DNA from: Chlamydiota bacterium
GTDB lineage: Bacteria; Chlamydiota; Chlamydiia; Chlamydiales; SM23-39
DNA length: 39,678 bases
NCBI GenBank assembly: GCA_027366035.1
Contig: DAHXLK010000037.1
Span: 1 to 39,678, forward strand
Direction: 5' to 3'
The position numbers and the translations under genes were made by a program. Every line of letters starts with the position of its first letter. Within the stretch, counting starts at the first letter, position 1. The notes under the pieces were generated by a model. It worked only from the letters and a program-made list of their open reading frames with translations. It had not been told where the DNA came from and did not search any database. This document shows positions 7,804 through 16,931 of the stretch, one piece after another.

Positions 7804-9939
7804 CTAAAATTCGGATGAGTCGGTATATTTTTCTGAAAAAATAGTGGGGTAGAGTTCTTTTCCCGTCTTTGCTTTGGCTCCAACATCTCGTAGCCAAGCT
7901 GACATAGCATACACAACCATCGTTCTACTGCTTTTTTTCATAAAAATATCTAAAGGAAATGTAATAGAAAAGCCTTTATCATAATACCTATGATTATTGA
8001 TCCGATCATTGCCATCAGTTACCGTATACCAAAAACCAATTCTAAGACCACTTGCAAATGTTCGCCCCAGCTCAAATCGAACCCCTTTATCTTTGGCTAG
8101 AAATTGTCCTAAAGAGATAGAGCCGTCTATTTGAAGCGGTCGGTATCTGTAATAGAAATTTAGAAAATACTGGAACCCAATATACGGAACATAGATAGGA
8201 CAGTACCCTTCTAGTTTTCTAATTTTTCGGGTAAGACCTAATCCTCGATATTTTCTTTTGAGTACTGTTGCCGCTTCTATTCCAATTGCCCAATTTGCAT
8301 ATACAGGATAGTAAAGAGCCTCCCAAGCAACTCCTGTATAGGCCGTTTCAAAATACCCAAAAGCTAAACGAGTATACCAGCCACGACCCAAATTCCAACT
8401 CTTTTGCAAGTAGGCATTATCTACCCGAAAGACGTTACTTAGGTGAAAATAGATACTATCAGAGCGAACATTGACAAGTTGAGAGGGATTTAAAAAATCA
8501 CAGGCATTAATATTATACGCACTAGAATAAATAGTATAACTAGCAGAAATGCAATAGTAAATCTCATTAAACAAGTAACCTTCAGGAGACACTAAAAACC
8601 CTACATCATATTTAAATTTTCCCGTGGAGCTCCCGAAATAGGGCCGTAAAGTAGGACGAACCGTTAAAAGCCAGATACTTTTTTTTCTATAATATACCAT
8701 TGTAGAATCAAAGGGATTTGGCTTTACGGAGGCTTCTTGTAAAGGAGAGATCGCATCCAATTCCCATTTTCCCAACCTCCTCTGCCTATGGCGATATAAA
8801 TTAATAGTACGAAAATGATATTGATAAACCGGGATCCCATCAGCCTCAATTATCACAAAAATATTATCTACATTAGATGGAGTAAGCGCAGCTAATACAG
8901 ATTCGACCCTTTCTCGAACGACCTGTTGATCTCTATACCGAACATTGATGATTTTGATCCAAAGATCGTTTTTTCCTTTTGGCCTTGGGATAAGGACAAT
9001 TTGATAGACACTTAAATCTTGCTCTTGGAATGCATAGGAAAGCTCTTGGGCTACCTCTTTTTGCGAACGTAAAGAACCAATTGGTTCTGTGTCTAAAGGG
9101 GCAGAGTAGGCTAATGAATCTTTTACTTTTGGTAAAACACCTTTAGTGTCGCCTAAGTTATAACTTACAACGATGGAAGCGGCCACATCTTTACCTCTTA
9201 TGCTGCTACAAGAGAGGTGGACGCCCGGAAATAGCTTCCATTGTAAACCTAAATTGAATCTAGTTTTTATCTCCCTACCTTCCGGATGTTCATCGCTATG
9301 ATGTTTGTAGTTATTAGCATCATATTCGGCAGCTATCGTGATATCTTGTAAAAGAGGTAGGGTATTTCGAAATGGGGTCCAACCCACACCTGCAAAAAAG
9401 CCGTGGATCCTTCCTGCTCCCCATCCTAAAGTTAGCTCTAAATTGTAGCCCTTAAAGGTCTGCGTGGAAACGATATACCAAGATCTAAACCTTTTGGTTC
9501 CTATAAAGTCGTTACATCCTATGGCAAGCTCAGAGAAAAAGGGAATCCCATCACTTATCTTGAACAAAGATACCTTGAGGTTGGCTGCCCTTTCAGCGTC
9601 ATCCCCAAATCCTAAATGGCCAAAATGCTTTTCTAAAATACCCTGATAAATCCAATAGTTTCCTGTAATTTCCAACCGCCCAAAGTACTGAAAGAGGAGA
9701 TTATATATCTGATAAGGAGGAAGATAGGAAAACCCAAACCCTACTATTCCATCTTTAGCCATCCTCGCAGAAGGCATAGCGAAATAACCCCCTTGGAGTT
9801 GGTAGTTTATTAAAAGGGGGAGCTCCTCCCGTATACTTCTATCGATTTCCGAGACGATATCTAAATCTTTCCACAGCCTTTCATTCGTGTAAAGCGAGGT
9901 AGACACAAAGGAAAAAAAGACCAAAAGACACCATCTCAT
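7804..9939 (-). CDS. YjbH-family outer membrane protein
   Basis: A 711-residue protein with a signal peptide (MRWCLLVFFSFVSTSLYT). Residues ~48-100 carry the YjbH/DUF940 hallmark (GYFAMPSARMAKDGIVGFG, then a PYQIYNLLFQYF-like strand), followed by alternating aromatic/polar strands to the C-terminus, consistent with a large beta-barrel. A middle part (about 290-380) looks like a soluble domain. In E. coli, YjbH belongs to an exopolysaccharide-related yjbEFGH operon and is thought to sit in the outer membrane. Here no partner genes are next to it, so export of a polysaccharide is only a guess. The C-terminus ends TDSSEF. It may simply be a conserved envelope protein of the phylum. Confidence 0.75.
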   Translation of the reverse strand: MRWCLLVFFSFVSTSLYTNERLWKDLDIVSEIDRSIREELPLLINYQLQGGYFAMPSARMAKDGIVGFGFSYLPPYQIYNLLFQYFGRLEITGNYWIYQGILEKHFGHLGFGDDAERAANLKVSLFKISDGIPFFSELAIGCNDFIGTKRFRSWYIVSTQTFKGYNLELTLGWGAGRIHGFFAGVGWTPFRNTLPLLQDITIAAEYDANNYKHHSDEHPEGREIKTRFNLGLQWKLFPGVHLSCSSIRGKDVAASIVVSYNLGDTKGVLPKVKDSLAYSAPLDTEPIGSLRSQKEVAQELSYAFQEQDLSVYQIVLIPRPKGKNDLWIKIINVRYRDQQVVRERVESVLAALTPSNVDNIFVIIEADGIPVYQYHFRTINLYRHRQRRLGKWELDAISPLQEASVKPNPFDSTMVYYRKKSIWLLTVRPTLRPYFGSSTGKFKYDVGFLVSPEGYLFNEIYYCISASYTIYSSAYNINACDFLNPSQLVNVRSDSIYFHLSNVFRVDNAYLQKSWNLGRGWYTRLAFGYFETAYTGVAWEALYYPVYANWAIGIEAATVLKRKYRGLGLTRKIRKLEGYCPIYVPYIGFQYFLNFYYRYRPLQIDGSISLGQFLAKDKGVRFELGRTFASGLRIGFWYTVTDGNDRINNHRYYDKGFSITFPLDIFMKKSSRTMVVYAMSAWLRDVGAKAKTGKELYPTIFSEKYTDSSEF

Positions 9940-9961
9940 GTAAAGCCTAAGGCTTATAAAA

Positions 9962-10127
9962 GGGACTGTTGAAATCTCCCATTTGGTTAAAATTTTACCC
10001 TTGCTTCCTCGGATTTGATCTTTTTAAAAGCGCCTATACCTTAACAGGATATGTCACTTTCAAAAAAATCAAACCGACTTTGCAAGGGTAAAATTTTAAC
10101 GGCAAAGCTAAAGATTTCAACAGTCCC
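9962..10127 (+). repeat. Hairpin repeat (MITE-like), best-preserved copy
   Basis: A 166 bp element with perfect 16 bp terminal inverted repeats, gggactgttgaaatct / agatttcaacagtccc. Inside, a second perfectly paired 19-base block (gttaaaattttacccttgc) and a tcgg/tttgat/tttttaaaag block continue the palindrome nearly to the centre, so the whole element can fold into one hairpin of about 80 bp. Flanks show a 5 bp direct duplication, taaaa (9957-9961 and 10128-10132). It fills much of the 372 bp gap between the YjbH-like gene and greA. I see nothing else definite in that gap. Confidence 0.92.
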
Positions 10128-10311
10128 TAAAAGCAGGGGTACAAACTGTGATCTAATAAGGATTTTTTTCCAAGTTATTATGCAGATCTAGCTTACAGAG
10201 ATGTAAAGCTAGCAAACTTTAAAATAAAATTTCACCGGGACAAGTTTATTGATCCTTAACTCCTTTCCCTTTATAGTCTTTATCGAAACGTCGATAATTT
10301 TAGGAAAATGG

Positions 10312-12456
10312 ATGAGTTATCTTGAAGATTTTAGACAAAGAATTCAACACCATGATTATACCGGATTTCTCCGTTTATGGGAGGAATACTGCTATAGCGA
10401 TGAATTTAGCCACGAAGATTTAAAAAAAATTCTTGTGGAAGCAAAAAATTCAGAGATTGGTCCTGCTTTTGGCAAACATGTCGAAAAAGGGCTCTCCTTA
10501 TGGAGAAAGATTACCGATCAAAAATATATACATGAAATTTTAAAGCTGATTTTAGATATCCAGACTACAAACAGCGACTCTTTAGGCGAAGTTGCATATA
10601 ACTACCTTAAAAATCGCTATCCCGAGGATCCTCTTTTTATAGATAAATTAAAAATGATAGGTCTTAGACCGGGGGGAGAGTTTCAACACGCAATTAGCTA
10701 TTTTGAACTACTCAGTCACCTACAAAAAGGAAATTTTGTCTACCACACCGGAGGCTGGGGAACCTGTGAGATCATGGACGTCTCCAGAATTCGAGAAGAG
10801 GTTTCTTTAGAATGTGACCTAGTTTTAGGTATTAAGCACCTGTCCTACGCCAACGCTATGAAGAATCTTTACCCTTTAACTAAAGATCATTTTTTATCTA
10901 GACGATTTGGCAACCCGGCTCTTTTGGAAAAAGAGGCGTTAGAAGATCCTTTACGAGTCATTCACCAACTTTTAAAAGATTTAGGCTCTAGAACTGCTGC
11001 CGAAATTAAAGAAGAACTCTGTGATCTTGTCGTTCCGGCAGAGAGCTGGAATAGATGGTGGCAAAATACCAGGGCTAAAATCAAAAAAGATACTAAAATA
11101 TCTTCTCCAAAAGATATGAAAGAGCCTTTTTTCTTGAGAGAGGAAGAGCTTACCCATGAAGCTGCCTTTTATAACACTTTAGAGGAAAAATTAACCGAAG
11201 AAGAATTGATTACTATGATCTATAACTTTATACGTGATTTTCCTGAAACCTTAAAAAATCAGGATTTCAAATCTTCTTTAGAAGCTAAACTTCAAGCTAT
11301 TCTTACCGAAACTCCGGCACTTTCCGAAAGTAAAAAAATTGAAATCTATTTCTTATTAGAAGATGTAGCCAACCTAAAAAAATATAGAGAAATTTTGCAA
11401 AATGCGACGGCGGTTCAAGAGCTCATCAAAGATATTGCTATTGTTGCTTTAAAGAAGAGGGCTCTTATTGCCATAAAAGAACTACGAAATGACTGGGAAA
11501 AATTATTTTTGGATCTTTTATTTACTGTAGGTCAAAATACCTTGCGCGACTATATCTTTTCAGAATTACTCCCTACTTCAAAACTTTTACAAGATAAGTT
11601 AAAAGAACTTCTCTCCCATGCAATCACTTATCCCGATGTCTTTCTTTGGTATTTTCAAAAAATTATAGATAAAAAAAACCTCCCCTTCGCAGACAGAGAG
11701 GGGAAAAGCAGATTTTTTGAGTCCTTTTTGATCTTACTGGATCATTTAAGTCATAAATCTGAGTTTAAAGATCTAGTAAAGCGGATGGTTTCTTTGATTA
11801 CTAATGATCGCTATAAAATGATCCGAGATGTTTTTAAGCAAACTACCGTTCCGGAGGTCCAGGAATTCTTGCTACTCTTTACTAAGTGTACCCCTTTGAC
11901 CGATCACGATATCAAAATCATCTATTCCTTAGCTGAAGTAGCTCACCCTACCCTTGCTCAAGGGCAAAAAAAGAAATGGCAGGAAGAAATTTTATGGGCC
12001 ACTGAAGAAAGTTATCTAAAAGCAAAAAAGAGAATCGAACAAATCGCAACGATAGAAACGGTCCAAAATGCCAAAGAAATTGAAGAGGCTAGAGCTTTAG
12101 GAGATCTTAGAGAAAATGCAGAATTCAAATCCGCTCTTGAGAAAAGAGATCGGCTCCAAGCTGAACTACAGTTTCTATCTAACCAAATAAATAAGGCTAG
12201 AATCTTAACTTCAAAAGATATCCAAACTGATGTTGTAAGCATTGGAACCGTGGTTGAATGTGCAGCCCCTAATGGGAAAAAGGTAAAGTTTACTCTCTTG
12301 GGACCCTGGGATGCAGACCCTGAAAAAAATATCGTCTCCTTACAGTCAAAACTAGCACAAGCAATGCTTGGAAAAGCTGTTGGCGAGAAATTTCACTTTC
12401 AAAATGAAGAATATCTTATTATGACTATTCGCAGCTATTTTGGAGAAAGAAAATGA
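10312..12456 (+). CDS. greA: Transcription elongation factor GreA, long chlamydial form
   Basis: This factor rescues backtracked RNA polymerase by stimulating transcript cleavage. From the ATG at 10312 it is 714 residues, the size known for chlamydial GreA, against about 158 in E. coli. The Gre module is at the C-terminus (about 555-714). It has a coiled-coil hairpin with the EARALGDLRENAEFKSA motif, whose acidic tip residues act at the polymerase active site, then an FKBP-like domain beginning SIGTVVECAAP. The ~550-residue N-terminal part is helical, with no recognisable catalytic motif. A TTG start at 10249 is rejected because AGGA lies well placed before the ATG and MSYLEDF matches the family start. 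It overlaps rdgB by 4 bp. Confidence 0.93.
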   Translation: MSYLEDFRQRIQHHDYTGFLRLWEEYCYSDEFSHEDLKKILVEAKNSEIGPAFGKHVEKGLSLWRKITDQKYIHEILKLILDIQTTNSDSLGEVAYNYLKNRYPEDPLFIDKLKMIGLRPGGEFQHAISYFELLSHLQKGNFVYHTGGWGTCEIMDVSRIREEVSLECDLVLGIKHLSYANAMKNLYPLTKDHFLSRRFGNPALLEKEALEDPLRVIHQLLKDLGSRTAAEIKEELCDLVVPAESWNRWWQNTRAKIKKDTKISSPKDMKEPFFLREEELTHEAAFYNTLEEKLTEEELITMIYNFIRDFPETLKNQDFKSSLEAKLQAILTETPALSESKKIEIYFLLEDVANLKKYREILQNATAVQELIKDIAIVALKKRALIAIKELRNDWEKLFLDLLFTVGQNTLRDYIFSELLPTSKLLQDKLKELLSHAITYPDVFLWYFQKIIDKKNLPFADREGKSRFFESFLILLDHLSHKSEFKDLVKRMVSLITNDRYKMIRDVFKQTTVPEVQEFLLLFTKCTPLTDHDIKIIYSLAEVAHPTLAQGQKKKWQEEILWATEESYLKAKKRIEQIATIETVQNAKEIEEARALGDLRENAEFKSALEKRDRLQAELQFLSNQINKARILTSKDIQTDVVSIGTVVECAAPNGKKVKFTLLGPWDADPEKNIVSLQSKLAQAMLGKAVGEKFHFQNEEYLIMTIRSYFGERK

Positions 12457-13052
12457 TCTCTCTGATCCTTGCAAGTCGAAATCTTCATAAGATAAGGGAA
12501 TGCAGGACAATATTACACCATCTTAAACACTTGGATATCTTAAGCCTTCTAGATTTCCCCGATTACATCCCCCCTGAAGAAATCGGTACAACTTTTAGTG
12601 AAAATGCTGTAATCAAGGCGGTACATGCTGCCAAGGCACTGAATAGTTGGGTATTAGCCGACGATTCCGGTCTCGTCATTCCTGCTCTTCATGGCGCCCC
12701 CGGAATCTATTCAGCACGTTATGCAGGAAACCGGGCAAGCGATGCCGAGAATCGAAAAAAACTTTTAGAGGAAATGCAACATCTATTAGAAGAAGATCGA
12801 GCAGGATATTTTTATTGTGCAGCAGCCCTAGCTTCCCCTGAAGGGCTGAAGAAATGTGTCACCGGCAGTTGTGAAGGAAAGATTTTAAACAAGGAAAGGG
12901 GTGGCTCCGGCTTTGGATACGACCCTTTATTCGTAAAAAATGAATATAACAAAACTTTTTCTGAAATTCCTGAAGCGATAAAAAATCAGATATCCCATCG
13001 GAGAAAAGCGTTAGATAAGATCTTAATTTTCTTAGAAAATCTAAGGACCTAA
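12453..13052 (+). CDS. rdgB: XTP/dITP pyrophosphatase (HAM1/RdgB)
   Basis: A house-cleaning enzyme that hydrolyses dITP, XTP and similar purine triphosphates to monophosphates before they enter DNA or RNA. The 199 residues show the family motifs in order: ASRNLHKIRE near the N-terminus (ATxNxxKxxE-like), TFSENAVIKA, ADDSGL with APGIYSARYAG, GGSGFGYDPLF, and SHRRKAL near the end. The ATG overlaps the greA stop (ATGA), which points to translational coupling. A degraded piece of the hairpin repeat follows the stop. Confidence 0.94.
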   Translation: MISLILASRNLHKIRECRTILHHLKHLDILSLLDFPDYIPPEEIGTTFSENAVIKAVHAAKALNSWVLADDSGLVIPALHGAPGIYSARYAGNRASDAENRKKLLEEMQHLLEEDRAGYFYCAAALASPEGLKKCVTGSCEGKILNKERGGSGFGYDPLFVKNEYNKTFSEIPEAIKNQISHRRKALDKILIFLENLRT

Positions 13053-13060
13053 GAGAAGGG

Positions 13061-13094
13061 GCTGTTTCGATCTCCCTAGCCTTTAAATTTTAAA
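13061..13094 (+). repeat. Degraded left end of a hairpin repeat
   Basis: ggggctgtttcgatctccct followed by a ttaaattttaa-like block matches the first ~35 bases of the repeat. The remaining ~45 bp up to dusB are unrelated. It lies between the convergent ends of rdgB and dusB. Confidence 0.55.
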
Positions 13095-13139
13095 AGAGCA
13101 AGGTGATACACTACTCGCTAATGCTATCGAAGTCTTAAT

Positions 13140-14138
13140 TCAGAGGATGGTCCCTATACAAGGCTCCCAGTTAAATGCTTCTAAAAGGGAAAAGACTTCT
13201 TCTGTATTTTCAGCATGGTTAATTGCAGCTTTTAAGGTTTTCACAGCTACAAATTTTTTTAAATAGTAGCAACACACTCTTCGAAAATCTAATAGAGACT
13301 TTCTCTCCTCATTATAAGATAAAATGGTTCTCAAATGCTTAAGTAGAACCTCTTTTACCTCTAAAGGAGAGGGAGAGAAAAGGCGATTATTTGCATACAA
13401 ATTCCGAATATCTTCAACAATCCATGGTTGTCCCATGGTGCCCCTAGATACCAAAATCGCATCACACCCTGTGTGCAAAAATAAAGCTTTAGCCTTTTCT
13501 GCATCAAAAACATCACCATTTCCAATTACCTTAATATTTTTTGCTAACTTTTTGCATTCAGCAATATAGTCCCAGTTTGCATTTCCGCTATATCCTTGTT
13601 CTCTGGTTCTTCCATGGATACAAATAGCTGCGGCACCAGCTTGTTCAGCAATCTGAGTTAGCATGGGAGCAACAATATGATCCTCATCCCATCCTGTCCG
13701 AATTTTTACTGTTATCGGTATTTGTACGGCTCTTTTCATCTCAAAAAGTATTGCCCCAATCAAATCAGGATGTTTTAACATCCCCGAACCACTTCCATCT
13801 TTTGTTACTTTATCTACGGGGCAGCCACAATTAAAATCTATTATATCAAACCCCAGATCTTCTATGATTTTTGCAGCGGTTCCCGCAAGCTCCAACTTAC
13901 TGCCACAAATTTGTCCTCCAATAGGACGCATAGGCTCTTCATAACGGAGCATCCTATAGGTTCCTTCGTCCTTGCGAACTAGGGGTTCCATTTTTACCAT
14001 TTCACAAAACATTAAACCCGGTTTGTATTGCGAGGACATAGTCCGGTAAGCAATATCAGAACAACCGGCAAGGGGAGCATAAAAAATATTATTCGGCAGC
14101 TTTAGCTTGCCAATGGCAAACTGTTCCGTATAGCTCAT
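13140..14138 (-). CDS. dusB: tRNA-dihydrouridine synthase, DusB type
   Basis: An FMN enzyme that reduces uridine to dihydrouridine in the tRNA D-loop using NADPH. The 332-residue protein has a TIM barrel with APLAGCSDIAYR near the N-terminus, the catalytic Cys106 in the FNCGCPVDKV segment, KIRTGWDE, IHGRTREQGYSG, and the FMN phosphate segment VIGNGDVFD...GCDAILVSRGTMGQPW. The C-terminal helical domain is complete. The ATG overlaps the stop of the yggT gene by 4 bp, so the two are probably one transcript. DusB is chosen over other Dus types from motif resemblance, not from a tree. Confidence 0.92.
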   Translation of the reverse strand: MSYTEQFAIGKLKLPNNIFYAPLAGCSDIAYRTMSSQYKPGLMFCEMVKMEPLVRKDEGTYRMLRYEEPMRPIGGQICGSKLELAGTAAKIIEDLGFDIIDFNCGCPVDKVTKDGSGSGMLKHPDLIGAILFEMKRAVQIPITVKIRTGWDEDHIVAPMLTQIAEQAGAAAICIHGRTREQGYSGNANWDYIAECKKLAKNIKVIGNGDVFDAEKAKALFLHTGCDAILVSRGTMGQPWIVEDIRNLYANNRLFSPSPLEVKEVLLKHLRTILSYNEERKSLLDFRRVCCYYLKKFVAVKTLKAAINHAENTEEVFSLLEAFNWEPCIGTIL

Positions 14139-14398
14139 AGAAAGATTGCCATGATGATCTTCTCTACAATTTGTAGAGCAATAAAAGCAATCATAGGACT
14201 GAGATCAATAACACCGCCAATAGGAGGGATAAACCTACGGAAAAAATGAAGATAAGGATCTGTATAATGAGCGACAAATCGGATAAATGAATAATGCTGC
14301 CAACCATGAAACCAGGAGCTTGCAACTCTAATAAATAGCAATATCGAGTAACATAAGAAAAAAAGATGTACTGTACGGATAATAATGTGCAATTTCAC
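14135..14398 (-). CDS. YggT-family small membrane protein
   Basis: An 87-residue protein with two membrane segments (about 5-25 and 63-86). Between them is the YggT signature, with YTDPYLHFFRRFIPPIGGV and IDLSPMIAFIAL. YggT proteins are widespread inner-membrane proteins of uncertain role, linked to cell-shape, osmotic or division functions in different bacteria. It overlaps dusB downstream by 4 bp. The upstream 440 bp spacer holds a 14 bp palindrome and a hairpin-repeat copy. Confidence 0.85.
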   Translation of the reverse strand: MKLHIIIRTVHLFFLCYSILLFIRVASSWFHGWQHYSFIRFVAHYTDPYLHFFRRFIPPIGGVIDLSPMIAFIALQIVEKIIMAIFL

Positions 14399-14432
14399 TT
14401 CCCTCTTTTAATCTAGGTACTGTAAGTGTCTC

Positions 14433-14446
14433 ATAAGAGCTCTTAT
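14433..14446. promoter_or_regulatory. 14-bp perfect palindrome upstream of yggT
   Basis: ataagagctcttat is a perfect dyad 35 bp upstream of the yggT ATG, where an operator could lie. No regulator is known for it and no second copy was noticed, so it may be chance. Confidence 0.25.
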
Positions 14447-14556
14447 ATTCAAATAGGCAACAAGTATATGTGAATTTAAATATTAAAGGCTAACAAACTA
14501 AATATTTTCCGGCTCCCCTTGGCTGCCGGCTAGAGCTGAGAAAAAGTCAGCTTTAT

Positions 14557-14722
14557 GGGACTATTTCTGTCTCCTATTTGGTTAAAATTTTACCCTTGCT
14601 TTCCCGGATTTGATCTTTTTAAAAGTGTCTATACATTAGTAGGATCTATCTCTTTCAAAAAAATTAAACCGGCTTTGCAAGGCTCAAATTTCAACGGCAA
14701 AGCTAAAGATTTAAACAGTCTC
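14557..14722 (+). repeat. Hairpin repeat (MITE-like), slightly diverged
   Basis: A 166 bp copy running from gggactatttctgtctcct to ttaaacagtctc. The internal blocks (ttggttaaaattttaccc, ggatttgatctttttaaaag, gcaaggctcaaatttcaacg) match the family, but both ends have substitutions. The flanks share only tat. It lies upstream of the GspL-like operon. A small open frame across it is a by-product of the repeat. Confidence 0.88.
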
Positions 14723-14838
14723 TATACGAAAAATTTTAAGCCGGAATTGCTGAATATTTTCCTTGCCCCCCCTTATCTTCAGTGATTTTTTTTAATTCAT
14801 CCTCTCTATACAATGCCACACTACGCCTAAAGGTTTAT

Positions 14839-16290
14839 ATGTCTTTCTTGGGATTGGAACTAGATAGCGATATGGTATTTTCCGCTACGTTACGGAAACG
14901 GAAAGAAAAAACAGAAATTGTACAACTTCAAACTCAAAAAGTTGATGTAAAGAAGCTTTACATTTCCAAAGAGATCCCAATTGTTTCAGGACTTTTAGCA
15001 GAAGATATCATAGTAAAACATCTCGCCTTAAAGACAACAAAGAGAAGAGAAGCCCTGAAAACTCTTCCTTATCAAATAACTGCTAATTGTTTTTTAAAAT
15101 CAGAAGAGTCGATCACCCTTCCTATCATAGAAATTAAAAATAATTTAACCACAACTCACTGCTATACTACAACAAAACGCCTCCTTCAAAATCATTTACA
15201 AAAATTTCAAACAACCCTTTCCGTAGATCCTGACAAAGTTTCTTGCTATGCAGCAGCCCTTACGCGCTATATACAGTGGGTCGATAGTCAAGTAGAAGAT
15301 TCTTTTATTTTACATATTGGCTTAGACACTTGTACTTGTGTGGTAATGTTGAAGAAATATCCATGGATATTTCATACAATATCTTTAGGCATTAAGCATC
15401 TATTAGAGACGTTACCCATAGGATTTCAAGAAAAAGATCTTTTTTCTGTGAGTCAACCCCCTATTTTTTTGAAAAAAGCTGAGCAGCTTCGCTCCTCTAT
15501 TGCGAAAACATTTTATTCTCTTGTCAAGGAGGCTAATCTAGAAAATAAACAGCTTCCTCTATACTTAACAGGTCACGGGAATACCTCGCTTCCACTTGAG
15601 GAATTTTTAACTACCGGCTTTTTGGAATATTATACTTCTGTTATTTCTCATCTGCCGGATAAAAAATATGCCATAAGTATTGGGCTAGCTCTGGATGCTT
15701 TAAAAAGTGATATTCAGTCGCTTCAATTTCGACAAAACGATTTCATCTCATCTAAGCAGATAAGAAAATTGGGCCTTGCTTGCTTTTTTTATTTACTGTT
15801 TTCCTTATTTCTTACTTGTAGCGTATGGGGATATGGGAAATATAAAAATAATCAGTTAAAAGAGCATTTAGAAAATCTCTGCCTTATGAAGGACTGTACC
15901 TTTACACACGGGTCATTATCGGATAAAATTACCCACTTACAAAACAGTTCGTTGCAGAAAAACAAGTACCTCTCTTATACTTTAAGTGTTCCTTCTGTTG
16001 TAGAAACTATCCATTGGCTCTCAACCCATCCACTACTTGCTAAAAAAGAACTTATAGAAGGCTTTCAATATGAACTTTTAAGTTATCCTCATATCGATCA
16101 TATGCAAGATTCTTACCGGGCAAAAGTTATTTTACAATTACATTTTACCTCTTCTGCAGATGCAAAAGAGTTTTTAGATTCCTTATTTAAAAAAGAAAGT
16201 TTAGCAAACAGTAAAGAACCCATTACCTGGGTTGCCGATACAGAAAAATATACTGCATCATTTTATCTTAAACAGAAAAAGGGGCGATGA
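14839..16290 (+). CDS. GspL/PilM-like bitopic protein, possible secretion-system assembly platform
   Basis: 483 residues from the ATG at 14839, which has AAAGG six bases upstream; a GTG at 14782 would add 19. About residues 1-310 look like an actin-like ATPase-fold domain: MSFLGLELDSD at the start, ILHIGLDTCTCVVML around 157-171, LPLYLTGHGN around 239, and KYAISIGLALDAL near 285. One membrane segment at about 312-331 is followed by ~150 extracytoplasmic residues. This cytoplasmic-TM-periplasmic plan is that of GspL of type II secretion, or PilM fused to PilN. The next gene has the topology of GspM/PilO, which supports the idea. No gspD/E/F/G is in the window. The assignment is inference from topology and weak motifs. 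Confidence 0.5.
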   Translation: MSFLGLELDSDMVFSATLRKRKEKTEIVQLQTQKVDVKKLYISKEIPIVSGLLAEDIIVKHLALKTTKRREALKTLPYQITANCFLKSEESITLPIIEIKNNLTTTHCYTTTKRLLQNHLQKFQTTLSVDPDKVSCYAAALTRYIQWVDSQVEDSFILHIGLDTCTCVVMLKKYPWIFHTISLGIKHLLETLPIGFQEKDLFSVSQPPIFLKKAEQLRSSIAKTFYSLVKEANLENKQLPLYLTGHGNTSLPLEEFLTTGFLEYYTSVISHLPDKKYAISIGLALDALKSDIQSLQFRQNDFISSKQIRKLGLACFFYLLFSLFLTCSVWGYGKYKNNQLKEHLENLCLMKDCTFTHGSLSDKITHLQNSSLQKNKYLSYTLSVPSVVETIHWLSTHPLLAKKELIEGFQYELLSYPHIDHMQDSYRAKVILQLHFTSSADAKEFLDSLFKKESLANSKEPITWVADTEKYTASFYLKQKKGR

Positions 16291-16931
16291 TCTCAATATT
16301 TCTAAAATGGTTTGGAAAAATTCTTACAAATAAAAAACATCTTTCTGTTTTTTTAATTGTAGTAATGCTTCCATTGTTTACAACTATTTTAATAAATTAT
16401 ACAGAGCATAAAAAATTATTAAATTATCAGAACATCTTATCTGAAATCGATAATATGTTCCTAAAAAATCACCCGCAATACCCTATTCACCAAAGATCTT
16501 TAAAAAAAGATCCTTCTCCGGATCCCAATTACATTACTTCCATGCTAGAAAAACTACCTCTACTGGAAAAAGAAGCATATTCTTTTAAAACTTTAGGTGG
16601 TTACTTTGTATCTAGTGACCTTCAGAAAAGGCTACAGTTTCTAGAAAACAATCATTTGTCCTTTATATCAACTGATTTACAAAAAAATAGCACCATTCAA
16701 GAAGAAAAAAAGTCTCTTCATCGCCAGGTAGAATTAAATCATACGGATATAGAAAAAATTTTAAGCCTTGTTGAGGAATATACCATTAATAGCTATGCTT
16801 CTTCTTTATCTCCCCTGCAATTACTTATAACCAATTTCATCTTGCAAAAACACAATCAAAACTACCTACTTTCCTTATCTTTATTAAAAAGAGAGTTTAT
16901 CGCCACTCAAGAGCAAAACGATGCGCTATAG
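16287..16931 (+). CDS. GspM/PilO-like membrane protein (tentative)
   Basis: A 214-residue protein with one N-terminal membrane segment (about 19-37) and a ~175-residue polar, partly coiled extracytoplasmic part. The plan is that of GspM or PilO, partners of GspL or PilN. I do not recognise the sequence itself. It overlaps the GspL-like gene by 4 bp and the following lipoprotein gene by 11 bp, so the three products are probably made together and may form one inner-to-outer membrane complex. The function is inferred only from topology and neighbours. Confidence 0.4.
   Translation: MISIFLKWFGKILTNKKHLSVFLIVVMLPLFTTILINYTEHKKLLNYQNILSEIDNMFLKNHPQYPIHQRSLKKDPSPDPNYITSMLEKLPLLEKEAYSFKTLGGYFVSSDLQKRLQFLENNHLSFISTDLQKNSTIQEEKKSLHRQVELNHTDIEKILSLVEEYTINSYASSLSPLQLLITNFILQKHNQNYLLSLSLLKREFIATQEQNDAL

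Noticed and set aside
10249..10311. TTG start giving GreA a 21-residue N-terminal extension
   Set aside because: The ATG at 10312 has AGGA correctly spaced and gives the 714-residue length of the chlamydial family.
14555..14785. 76-codon open frame read across 14555-14785
   Set aside because: It consists almost entirely of the 166 bp hairpin repeat and has no ribosome binding site or recognisable product.
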